The notes under the pieces are model-generated. The model worked only from the letters and a program-made list of their open reading frames with translations. It did not search any database and had not been told where the DNA came from. From positions 1-40,495 of the forward strand of contig JAGYMW010000012.1 of assembly GCA_018400435.1 (NCBI GenBank): a stretch of 40,495 nt of DNA. The letters are read 5' to 3'. A program made the translations under genes and the position numbers. This DNA is from Bacillota bacterium. GTDB lineage: Bacteria > Bacillota > Dethiobacteria > DTU022. This document shows, piece after piece, positions 7,995 to 14,733 of the stretch (within the stretch, counting starts at the first letter, position 1; the number at the start of each line of letters is the position of its first letter).

Positions 7995-8021
7995 CAAAAA
8001 TAACGCCCGCTGAGGGGCGTT
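7995..8021 (-). terminator. Terminator-like hairpin between cdaR and glmM
   Basis: On the minus strand a 7-base-pair stem AACGCCC/GGGCGTT (8002-8008 with 8015-8021) is followed by ATTTTTG. It would attenuate read-through from cdaA-cdaR into glmM. A TGTTATAGT extended -10-like element follows at 7986-7994, but it would leave almost no leader before the glmM ribosome site, so I do not call it a promoter. Confidence 0.5.
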
Positions 8022-8038
8022 TCCCTTCCTGCAGGCCA

Positions 8039-8770
8039 TTAGTTTTCTGATTCTGTTTCTGCCTCTGCTTCTTTTTCTTCTTCAACTTCTTCTTCGACAA
8101 CCTGTTCCGGGATTCTCTCAAGCACCAGCCTGAGAGCAACTTCTACCGGATCAATGACCAGGCCTGTTACGGGATTACCCTCCTCATCAAAGGCCAGCGG
8201 TGTGAGATTTATTCTTTCCACGGATCTCATGCCGGTAAGATCTACATAAAGAATGATCGTGTCCACCTGTTCAAAGATTGATTCGGGGGCGCCGACAAAT
8301 ACACTTTCAGGATCAATCACCCAGTCTGCCAGCTCCCAGCCCTCGGCCGGTTCGCCAAGGAATTCTACCTCGACGTTGAAATCATCGCTGTAGTACACCT
8401 CGATGGACACCCTGACTTGCTCCGGTTCAATCATTACCAGATTAAGACCCCGAGGCGGTCTTCCCTGAACCCGCACCAGGTGGGTACCAGGCTCCTTGCC
8501 GGTCAGGTCAACATAGGCATCCAATTCATGGATAGTCAGATCCTCAAAATCATCGGGCAGGCCTTCGAGGGTTATATCAACGGAAGCGGGAATATCTGTG
8601 AACACATAATCTTGATCAAGGTTTTCCACCCGCAGGGGAACATCCTGCCATACCTTGCGGGAGGGGGTGGTCCGGGTAATCTTATCCCCGGTTACGAAAA
8701 GCCAGAGAATAACAGCCAGGATGATGGCCAAAACCCGGGCAAAATTAGTACTGCGAAAAATGCTGTCCAT
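8039..8770 (-). CDS. cdaR: CdaA regulatory protein CdaR (YbbR domains)
   Basis: The 243-residue protein has one N-terminal membrane anchor (VLAIILAVILWLFVTG) followed by extracytoplasmic beta-rich YbbR-like repeats (VWQDVPLRVENL..., then VEFLGEPAEGWEL...VFVGAPESI), and ends in a Glu-rich tail. In Firmicutes CdaR binds CdaA at the membrane and modulates c-di-AMP production. Homologues often have three or four YbbR repeats; this one appears to have about two. The gene starts just after the cdaA stop, with GGAGGAG inside the end of cdaA, so the two are translationally linked. Confidence 0.9.
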   Translation of the reverse strand: MDSIFRSTNFARVLAIILAVILWLFVTGDKITRTTPSRKVWQDVPLRVENLDQDYVFTDIPASVDITLEGLPDDFEDLTIHELDAYVDLTGKEPGTHLVRVQGRPPRGLNLVMIEPEQVRVSIEVYYSDDFNVEVEFLGEPAEGWELADWVIDPESVFVGAPESIFEQVDTIILYVDLTGMRSVERINLTPLAFDEEGNPVTGLVIDPVEVALRLVLERIPEQVVEEEVEEEKEAEAETESEN

Positions 8771-8772
8771 GG

Positions 8773-9606
8773 TTACTTATTGCTCCTCCAGGAAAGAAAA
8801 CTGAACCCTTCACTGCGCTCGGGCGAACAGAGCTCTCTCAGCAGGGCTCGCAGTTTTTTCTCGTCAAGATAACGGGTAAGCACCCCATCGTGAGCAATGG
8901 AAACAATGCCGGTCTCTTCAGATACGATAATGGAAACCGCATCGGAATGCTCGGTAATGCCGATGCCGGCACGGTGCCTGGTGCCCAGCTCCTTACCCAG
9001 GTCGGGATCTTCAGTCAGGGGCAAATAGCAGCCGGCGGCAACGATCTGGTTACCTTGAATGATTACCGCCCCGTCGTGCAGGGGGCTGCGGGGAAAAAAG
9101 ATGTTAATCAACAGCTCGGCCGTAACTATCCCTTCAACGGGAATACCGGTCTCCACCCAGTCTTTGAGACCGGTTCGCCGTTCCAGGACAATGAGGGTTC
9201 CAATCCGCTTTTTGACCAGAACCGGTATAGCCTTGGTCAACTCATCAAGCATCTTTTCAAAATCCTGAGAACTCCAGCTGAAGTAAGTGGATTTAAAAAT
9301 TTTACCACGCCCCAGCTGTTCGAGGGCTCTCCGCAGTTCAGGCTGGAAAACAATGGGGATGGCGATCAAACCAACGGTCATGGTCTGACGCAAAGTCCAG
9401 TGCAGTGTATCGAGGCCAGCCTGGTCGCTCACTACCATCGCTAAAAGAAGGAGAAAAAGTCCCTTGATAAGTTGTTCAGCCCTGGTACCGCGGATAATTA
9501 GAATAAGGCGGTAGAAAACATAGGCCATGATCGCAATATCAATCAGATCGCGCCATTCAACATTAAGTTGTAAAATCGCCGCTACAATTCTTTCCCAGAT
9601 AGCCAC
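8773..9606 (-). CDS. cdaA: Diadenylate cyclase CdaA
   Basis: CdaA condenses two ATP into cyclic di-AMP, an essential second messenger for potassium and turgor control. Three N-terminal membrane helices (IDIAIMAYVFYRLILII, LIKGLFLLLLAMVVS, TVGLIAIPIVFQ) precede the DAC domain with its DGA motif (SPLHDGAVII) and RHR motif (GTRHRAGIGITEHSD). I place the start at a GTG at 9606, after GAGGG, giving 277 residues, close to the usual 270-odd; the ORF-track start at 9741 adds 45 residues unlike the family. The C-terminal tail CSPERSEGFSFL is unusual and may derive from a short palindromic insertion. Confidence 0.93.
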   Translation of the reverse strand: MAIWERIVAAILQLNVEWRDLIDIAIMAYVFYRLILIIRGTRAEQLIKGLFLLLLAMVVSDQAGLDTLHWTLRQTMTVGLIAIPIVFQPELRRALEQLGRGKIFKSTYFSWSSQDFEKMLDELTKAIPVLVKKRIGTLIVLERRTGLKDWVETGIPVEGIVTAELLINIFFPRSPLHDGAVIIQGNQIVAAGCYLPLTEDPDLGKELGTRHRAGIGITEHSDAVSIIVSEETGIVSIAHDGVLTRYLDEKKLRALLRELCSPERSEGFSFLSWRSNK

Positions 9607-9787
9607 TTTTCTGTTGATCCCTCTTCTGTTAATTAACGGATAGGGGGCCCGAAGCTTACCCTCTTTTTCCCTTATCTGAAACAAATATTCGCTCCCGGCG
9701 GGATAAATACCTGCAGTAGTAAAAAAGAAATGCGAATTCAACTAACCTGTCGAAAACCATTAAAATAACCGGTTGAGTTAAACCTTC

Positions 9788-10804
9788 TCATTTATGAGGA
9801 ATTACTATATTGATCACATTGCCGCATTTACTGCAGCGATTTCCCACGAGGCCGGGGAGGCGAATACTGTAACCGTGCCGTTCTACAAGTAGATTGCCAC
9901 AATGCGGGCAGATCGTATCGGAGGCTCCGGGCAGATCAACATTGCCGAGATAAACATAACGCAGGTAGTTCAAGGCCATTTTCCGCGATTCTATCAGAGT
10001 CTTCTCCGGAGTGGGAGGTAAATCAAGTTTGTACTGCGGGAAATAACGCGAATAGTGCAACACCAGGTCAGGACTTAATCCCCCGAGCCAGCGGGTCAGT
10101 TCTTCCTGTTCCTCCATCCCGTCATTGAGGGTAGGGATAAGCAGGCAGGTGGTCTCTACATGAGCTGATTTAACGGCTCTTTCTACAGTTTCTATAACCG
10201 GATCCCTGGTTCCATGGCAGTATTCCCGATAAAAAGAATCGGTAAAGGCTTTTACATCAATATTCAGAGCATCGATGTAGGGCAAAAGTTCTTCCAGTGG
10301 TTCGGGATTGATATACCCATTGGTTACCAGCACATTTTTATAACCTTTTTCATGCAGCAATCGGGCAGTATCAAAAACAAATTCGTACCAGATCGTCGGT
10401 TCATTGTAAGTATAAGCCACTCCCGGTGTCTCCGCAGAGCCCTCTTTACTGTCGAGCATGTGCAGGACATCTTCAGGGGTCAACCGTTTTGCCGCTAACT
10501 CGTCCTCTGCCGGTCGGCCCCGGGCCAGGGACCAGTTCTGGCAAAAAGAGCAGAAAAGATTGCACCCCAGTGTGCCAATGGATAGGATCCTGCTCCCGGG
10601 CAGAAAATGATAAAGGGGTTTTTTCTCAATGGGATCCCAGTTGGCGGCGGCCACCAGGCCGTAATTGGTCGTATACAGTTTGCCTTCCCTGACTTCTCGC
10701 ACTCCGCAGCTGCCAGTCTGCCCTTCAGTCAGCAAACAGCGCCGGGGGCAAAGAAGGCAGCGGATTTTTCCTCCTTCGTTTTCATAAAAAAGCGCTTCAT
10801 GCAT
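9788..10804 (-). CDS. amrS: AmmeMemoRadiSam system radical SAM enzyme
   Basis: This 338-residue protein carries a radical SAM Cx3Cx2C motif (GCNLFCSFCQNW) that binds a [4Fe-4S] cluster, an N-terminal cysteine pair (CLLCPRRC), the PTIWYEF and NIDVKAF core motifs, and a C-terminal zinc-ribbon-like region (CPHCGNLL, then CSKCGNVI). The form matches AmrS, which resembles pyruvate-formate-lyase activases. Its substrate is unknown. It follows the amrB-amrA fusion by 18 bases, so the complete three-domain set is encoded here. The ATG at 10804 has GGGAG upstream. Confidence 0.93.
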   Translation of the reverse strand: MHEALFYENEGGKIRCLLCPRRCLLTEGQTGSCGVREVREGKLYTTNYGLVAAANWDPIEKKPLYHFLPGSRILSIGTLGCNLFCSFCQNWSLARGRPAEDELAAKRLTPEDVLHMLDSKEGSAETPGVAYTYNEPTIWYEFVFDTARLLHEKGYKNVLVTNGYINPEPLEELLPYIDALNIDVKAFTDSFYREYCHGTRDPVIETVERAVKSAHVETTCLLIPTLNDGMEEQEELTRWLGGLSPDLVLHYSRYFPQYKLDLPPTPEKTLIESRKMALNYLRYVYLGNVDLPGASDTICPHCGNLLVERHGYSIRLPGLVGNRCSKCGNVINIVIPHK

Positions 10805-10822
10805 CAGGATCGACTCCCGGCT

Positions 10823-12217
10823 TTATTTTTCACTATAACGGGTTACTTTAAAACGATAAATCTCGACCGGCTCTCCGGGTAATATACCGGCTTTGCGGCG
10901 AGCAATGTCAAGCTGCTCTTCCACCGTATCAACTCCCTCGAGATCGGGCAGAAGAAGTCCGGTTCGTGAACCGCTTCGCACTACCACACCGTATTTTTTC
11001 GGGTCAAGATCGGCCTTGTTTCTGATTCGTTCCTGCGGGCTGAGAATATCAACTGATATGCTTAACTCAGTCAATTCTTCTTTTCGCACCGGGGAAAAAC
11101 GAGGATCCCTGATTGCCGCGCTCACTGCGTTAACCGCTATTTCTTCGGCCAGATTTCGGTGGGCAGGTTCGATCGTCCCGATACAGCCCCTCAGCCGGCC
11201 CTCTTTCTTCAGGGAAACAAAAGCACCGGCACGCTCTTCGTACTCGGGAAGCAAAGGCTGCGGCAGTTCCGGCATTGTACCCTTATCGAGATAATGCTGC
11301 AGGACGCTGCGAGCCAGGGCAGGCGCATAAAGATTCGGGTTACCGGTAGTCCTTTCCTTCTTTTCTTCCTCCTTCAAGGTAAAATGTTCACCCTGCAGGG
11401 GATAAAGGGCCGCTACCAGGTAGCCTACGCCAAAGGGCCCTTCATAGGAAATGATTTCCGGTTTGTAATCAGTTTCGGCGATCATACCCAGGGCTATGAT
11501 AAATGAGCGAAGACCGCATTCACCAGCTTCATCAACCAACCCGGGATCAAAAGAAAGCAGCTTATCCACTTTTTTATCACGGATGTATTCAATTAGTTTT
11601 CGATCAAATTCGGCTCCGCGCGGTGAAAAACCGGCCGGAGCTCCCGGTATCAAGCGGTGAGAAAGGTCACCGCTGGCCAGGACGGCGGCAGGCAGTCCTC
11701 TCCGTTCAACTGCTCTTCTTAAAGCAGCCCCAAAGCGGTAGAGATCACGATAGGGATTATAACCAAAGGTCATGTGAAGTCCTGGAATATCCAGGCCTGC
11801 TTCCTGAAGGAAATAAAGAGGAACCATCGCTCCGTGATCCAGTTCATGCCTGCCACTGAAATGGGAAAAAAGATCCTCAAGAAAAACAGGCTTCAGTGGT
11901 TCCCGGGCCGTTTCTTCTTTCAGCAGTTCAACAAGTTGTTTGTCTGTTTCAAAACTTAACTTGATGTCTGGAAAACCGAACTGGCTGAAATCTCCGTGTA
12001 GTTTGGCCTGAATTGATACTGCCGGCCCTTCTCTCAGCACCTGGCCATGAGGAGTAATTATAATCAGCATTTCAGGCTCCACATCCCTGAAACGGATAGC
12101 CAAAGAACGCATTCCTTCAACAGTATTCTTAACTTTTTGCAGTTCACTGCGCCCGATGGCCGGAATAATAATTGCGGGATGGGGAGCAATACCGATCAGC
12201 TTAAGCACATCAACCAC
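10823..12217 (-). CDS. AmmeMemoRadiSam fusion protein: MEMO (AmrB) plus AMMECR1 (AmrA)
   Basis: Residues 1 to about 260 form a MEMO-like domain of the class III extradiol dioxygenase fold (GIAPHPAIIIPAIG, LASGDLSHRL, PFGVGYLVAAL). Residues from about 290 to the end form an AMMECR1 domain with its hallmark LRGCIGTIEP. In many bacteria these are separate AmrB and AmrA proteins; here they are one 464-residue chain. Together with amrS they form the AmmeMemoRadiSam set, whose function is unknown; a role in modifying an unidentified substrate is only inferred. The start is a GTG at 12217, or possibly the GTG three codons later that has better spacing to AGGTGG. A promoter with an extended -10 lies at 12295-12323. 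Confidence 0.9.
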   Translation of the reverse strand: MVDVLKLIGIAPHPAIIIPAIGRSELQKVKNTVEGMRSLAIRFRDVEPEMLIIITPHGQVLREGPAVSIQAKLHGDFSQFGFPDIKLSFETDKQLVELLKEETAREPLKPVFLEDLFSHFSGRHELDHGAMVPLYFLQEAGLDIPGLHMTFGYNPYRDLYRFGAALRRAVERRGLPAAVLASGDLSHRLIPGAPAGFSPRGAEFDRKLIEYIRDKKVDKLLSFDPGLVDEAGECGLRSFIIALGMIAETDYKPEIISYEGPFGVGYLVAALYPLQGEHFTLKEEEKKERTTGNPNLYAPALARSVLQHYLDKGTMPELPQPLLPEYEERAGAFVSLKKEGRLRGCIGTIEPAHRNLAEEIAVNAVSAAIRDPRFSPVRKEELTELSISVDILSPQERIRNKADLDPKKYGVVVRSGSRTGLLLPDLEGVDTVEEQLDIARRKAGILPGEPVEIYRFKVTRYSEK

Positions 12218-12294
12218 CTACCTTCGGCCCGGTAACACCGACGGCTCGGTTAGAGACTATTTGTGTTCCGGCCTGATCATTTAATTCTTTAAAA

Positions 12295-12323
12295 ATTATA
12301 TCAAATAGAACAGCTTTGAACAA
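12295..12323 (-). promoter_or_regulatory. Promoter of the amr genes, extended -10
   Basis: On the minus strand TTGTTC (12318-12323), a 17-base spacer, and TATAAT (12295-12300) preceded by TGA, giving TGATATAAT, form a good sigma-A promoter about 80 bases before the GTG at 12217. Its -35 overlaps that of the divergent promoter at 12316-12345. Confidence 0.65.
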
Positions 12324-12345
12324 TTGCCGACACAAAAGATATAAT
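12316..12345 (+). promoter_or_regulatory. Divergent promoter toward marR
   Basis: TTGAAC (12316-12321), 18 bases, and TATAAT (12340-12345) face the marR gene. The -35 boxes of this and the amr promoter share bases 12318-12321, so RNA polymerase could not occupy both at once. The transcript would have a leader of about 250 bases. Confidence 0.55.
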
Positions 12346-12419
12346 TTAAATAATTAATAAAGCTTAATCGGTATTTCCTTCTCCCTTAGGATTAAGGAAA
12401 ACTTCCCAGACTTAATTCT

Positions 12420-12486
12420 ACCCAAAATACTTCCCAGGCTAAATACTACACCGTGGTCCACTGTAGAACTTACTTTGGGAATTAGC
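12420..12486 (+). other. Nested inverted repeats in the marR leader
   Basis: CCCAAAATA near 12421 is the near-complement of TACTTTGGG near 12472-12480, and between them CTACA-cc-GTGG-t-CCAC-TGTAG forms a second palindrome. The nested arrangement in an otherwise gene-free 388-base gap suggests a DNA operator or a structured leader RNA. I do not recognise a known riboswitch class. Confidence 0.35.
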
Positions 12487-12522
12487 ATTAAAATGTCTAT
12501 CCCCGGTAAAGACCGGTTTTAC

Positions 12523-12562
12523 TTGACAGCACAAGGGATTTACCCTAACCTATAAACAGGTT
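12523..12562 (+). promoter_or_regulatory. Possible second marR promoter and operator
   Basis: A perfect TTGACA (12523-12528) is followed by TATAAA (12551-12556), but the spacing of 22 bases is too long; TAACCT at 17 bases is a weak alternative. The -10 region lies within the inverted repeat AACCT-ataaac-AGGTT (12547-12562), a size and position suited to an autoregulatory MarR site. The call is tentative. Confidence 0.35.
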
Positions 12563-12605
12563 TGACTGCCGCTCCGAAAGGGCCGGGAAACGAGGATCGG
12601 AAATT

Positions 12606-13103
12606 ATGAACAGCAAATACCGCGATGCCAGTAAGTTTACTGCCGCTATCCAGGCCATCTTTCCCAAACTTATGCACTATCTCAGCACCGAGGAAAACCG
12701 GGAGTTGACTGGACTCGGGGTTACACCGGGACAGATCAACGCTCTGCTAGTCCTCTATTTCAACGACAACCTGACCATGGGAGAATTAAGTTCCGAGATC
12801 TATCTGGCCGAGAGTGCCGCTACGCGCCTTGTCAACCGGCTGGTCAATTTGAACCTGGTAAAGCGTAGAGGTGACGATAAAGACCGCCGGATAGTCCGGG
12901 TTACACTTGCTGCTTACGGCCGTCAGCTATCAAAGCTGGTTTTTGAACGACGGTCCTACCGGTTTAACAATTTGGCCCGGCGGCTCAGCCCGGATGAAAG
13001 GGAAAATCTGGTGGTTTCCCTGCAGACGGTAATGCGAGTTTTTAAGGAAATGGAAAAGGATAGTCAAAGGGGTAATAATCAGCCCGGCAGCAATAGTCAA
13101 TAG
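12606..13103 (+). CDS. MarR family transcriptional regulator
   Basis: The 165-residue protein has the winged-helix layout of MarR: an N-terminal dimerisation helix, GVTPGQINALLVLYF, the recognition region LTMGELSSEIYLAESAATRLVNRLVNLNLV, and the wing RRGDDKDRRIVRVTL. MarR proteins bind palindromic operators as dimers and are usually released by small ligands. The ATG at 12606 follows GAGGATCGG. It is divergent from the amr genes and upstream of the chromate-type transporter pair, so it may control either; the inverted repeats at 12420-12562 are candidate sites. The C-terminal QPGSNSQ tail is low-complexity. The ligand is unknown. Confidence 0.9.
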   Translation: MNSKYRDASKFTAAIQAIFPKLMHYLSTEENRELTGLGVTPGQINALLVLYFNDNLTMGELSSEIYLAESAATRLVNRLVNLNLVKRRGDDKDRRIVRVTLAAYGRQLSKLVFERRSYRFNNLARRLSPDERENLVVSLQTVMRVFKEMEKDSQRGNNQPGSNSQ

Positions 13104-13265
13104 TGATCACAGCACTCAGTAGAGATTTTTCATCTTACTGCATCAGAGCAAAACCATAAAAGCTCTCAGACAGGAAATTTGATTGATTAAATAGTGTAAC
13201 TGTTAAACCTGCAGAAGTAATTTGACTGCTGATTAATCACTGTTCAAAAAAGCGGGGTAAAACAT

Positions 13266-13838
13266 TTGCCACCAAAGATGGCCGAAGGCAAAACCAGGGA
13301 ATCTTTATGGGTTGTTCTGCTTACCTTTCTAAAGGTAGGCGCTTTTACTTTCGGAGGCGGATATGCCATGTTGCCCATTTTTCAGCGGGAAGTGGTGGGA
13401 AAACGGCACTGGGTAGATGAGCAAACTTTCTCCGATTTTTTGATCATTACTCAGAGTATGCCCGGCCAGATCGCCCTGAACACTGCCATACAGATCGGCA
13501 TCCGCATCCGTGGCAACCTTGGCGGTCTGGTAGCCGCTTTCGGCGTCACCGCCCCTTCAGTAGTTATTTTGCTCTTAATTGCCGCTTATTTTTACCCCCT
13601 TCTTGAAAATAATGTGTACGTCCAGGCTATTTTTTATGGCCTCCGCCCGGCGGTTGTGGCCTTGATTACGGCCACAGCCCTGAAAATGGGCAAAGAAATT
13701 CTATCCGGTTTAAACGGAATTATTCTCTGCGCCATCTTGCTGCTCATTATAATCATGACCGGCCTTCATCCAATTTTGGCCCTGCTGGCCGGTGGTCTGA
13801 CAGGCTTGTTCTTCTGTCGGGGGGGAGGATGCAACTGA
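13266..13838 (+). CDS. Chromate transporter family protein, half-size (first of a pair)
   Basis: The 190-residue membrane protein shows the CHR domain signatures FLKVGAFTFGGGYAMLPIFQREVV and SMPGQIALNTAIQIG, followed by several hydrophobic helices. Short CHR proteins occur as pairs in Firmicutes, where both halves are needed for chromate efflux in characterised cases. The start is probably TTG at 13266, eight bases after GGGG; the ATG four codons later has no ribosome site. It overlaps the next gene at TGATG. Whether the natural substrate here is chromate, sulfate or another oxyanion cannot be read from the sequence. Confidence 0.87.
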   Translation: MPPKMAEGKTRESLWVVLLTFLKVGAFTFGGGYAMLPIFQREVVGKRHWVDEQTFSDFLIITQSMPGQIALNTAIQIGIRIRGNLGGLVAAFGVTAPSVVILLLIAAYFYPLLENNVYVQAIFYGLRPAVVALITATALKMGKEILSGLNGIILCAILLLIIIMTGLHPILALLAGGLTGLFFCRGGGCN

Positions 13839-14374
13839 TGGCTACCGTTATACTGACTCTTTACTGGACCTTTCTGAAGATCGGCCTCTTCACTATTGGC
13901 GGCGGTTACGCCATGATACCCCTGATGAAGGCGGAAATTATCAACGGCCACGGATGGCTCAGCACAGCTGAATTTATCGATATTATTGCCGTTGCCGAAA
14001 TAACACCCGGTCCTGTATCCGTGAATGCGGCAACCTTTATCGGTTACCGGTTGGCCGGAATTTCCGGGGCCTTAACCGCAACCCTGGGCGTGATTACTCC
14101 TTCCCTCATTCTGCTGATAATCTTTTCCCGTTTTCTGTTTAAACTAATCCAGGAGCCGGCGGCCGGAAGCTTTTTAAACGGTTTGCGCTCCGCCCTGATT
14201 GCCTTAATCCTGGTAGCCGCCTTTACGCTTGGCCAGTCGGCGATTATCGACCTGACTACTGTCCTTATTTTTCTGATATTGCTGGCCGCCAGCCTGCTGA
14301 GGAGAGTTAACCCATTGTATTTACTGGCAGTGGGAGCACTCTGCGGCCTGCTACTTTTCCCCTACGGTGTATAA
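13838..14374 (+). CDS. Chromate transporter family protein, half-size (second of a pair)
   Basis: The 178-residue protein repeats the CHR pattern (LYWTFLKIGLFTIGGGYAMIPLMKAEI, EITPGPVSVNAATFIGYRLAG) and has about five hydrophobic helices. I place the start at the ATG at 13838, which shares its A with the TGA stop of the preceding gene and lies nine bases after GGAGG; the ORF-track ATG at 13829 directly abuts GGAGG and is less likely. The one-base overlap implies coupled translation and equal amounts of both halves. No clear terminator follows before the molybdenum cofactor promoter region. Confidence 0.87.
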   Translation: MATVILTLYWTFLKIGLFTIGGGYAMIPLMKAEIINGHGWLSTAEFIDIIAVAEITPGPVSVNAATFIGYRLAGISGALTATLGVITPSLILLIIFSRFLFKLIQEPAAGSFLNGLRSALIALILVAAFTLGQSAIIDLTTVLIFLILLAASLLRRVNPLYLLAVGALCGLLLFPYGV

Positions 14375-14544
14375 GCTTAAATTAACCCCCATGCTGAATG
14401 AACGACATTAACAATATATACAAATGCCCTGGAAGGTTCAAACCAGAGTTATAATCATAGATAGACACAAAGAGCAACTCTCATCAAACTTAAGTTGCTT
14501 GACACGACCACAACCTAAAGAAATCTTTAAAACCATTCAAAATA

Positions 14545-14553
14545 TGTTATAAT
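14545..14553 (+). promoter_or_regulatory. Extended -10 promoter of the molybdenum cofactor operon
   Basis: TGTTATAAT is a perfect extended -10 element. The -35 region 17-18 bases upstream (CTTTAA) is weak, as is common for this promoter type. Transcription would begin near 14560, just ahead of the riboswitch. An inverted repeat AGCAACT/AGTTGCT (about 14473-14498) and a TTGACA at 14499 lie upstream but are too distant to be part of the core promoter. Confidence 0.65.
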
Positions 14554-14565
14554 GAAAAATAAACA

Positions 14566-14668
14566 GCAGACTCCGAGCCTCTCCGCCTACAGTCTTCACC
14601 GACTACGGCGGAAGGCCAGGGCCGGGGGAGAAATCCCCCCGCCTCCCGTGTTTGGAAAGGAGATTATG
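14566..14668 (+). ncRNA. Moco RNA motif (molybdenum cofactor riboswitch) aptamer
   Basis: The leader contains the conserved stretches CTCCGAGCC (14571-14579), GGAAGGCCAGGGCCGG, a GGGGGAGAAATCCCCC hairpin, GCCTCCCGTGTTTGG and a closing AAAGGAG whose GGAG (14659-14662) pairs with the initial CTCC. These match the Moco RNA class known upstream of molybdenum cofactor genes. A CCGCC...GGCGG arm resembling P3 is present, which argues for the Moco rather than the P3-less tungsten (Tuco) variant, though this distinction is by eye. The position directly before a moeA-led operon fits the call. Confidence 0.85.
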
Positions 14669-14674
14669 CCGCAG

Positions 14675-14713
14675 GGCTGCGTTTTCTTCCTCAGGAGGCG
14701 CAGCTTTATTTTA
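14675..14713 (+). terminator. Riboswitch expression platform: terminator hairpin
   Basis: GCTGCG (14676-14681) pairs with CGCAGC (14699-14704), with a CCTC/GAGG-like inner helix, and is followed by TTTATTTTA. This looks like a factor-independent terminator placed between the Moco aptamer and the first gene, so cofactor binding probably shuts the operon off by early termination. No explicit antiterminator was traced. Confidence 0.65.
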
Positions 14714-14733
14714 TGCCCCACCGAGGTGTCTAT

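Noticed and set aside
9607-9741. N-terminal extension of CdaA in the ORF track
   Set aside because: The 45 added residues do not fit the family and a GTG with a ribosome site at 9606 gives the normal length.
14473-14504. Inverted repeat followed by TTGACA upstream of the molybdenum cofactor promoter
   Set aside because: No -10 box lies at the right distance, and the hairpin has no T run, so neither a promoter nor a terminator is claimed.
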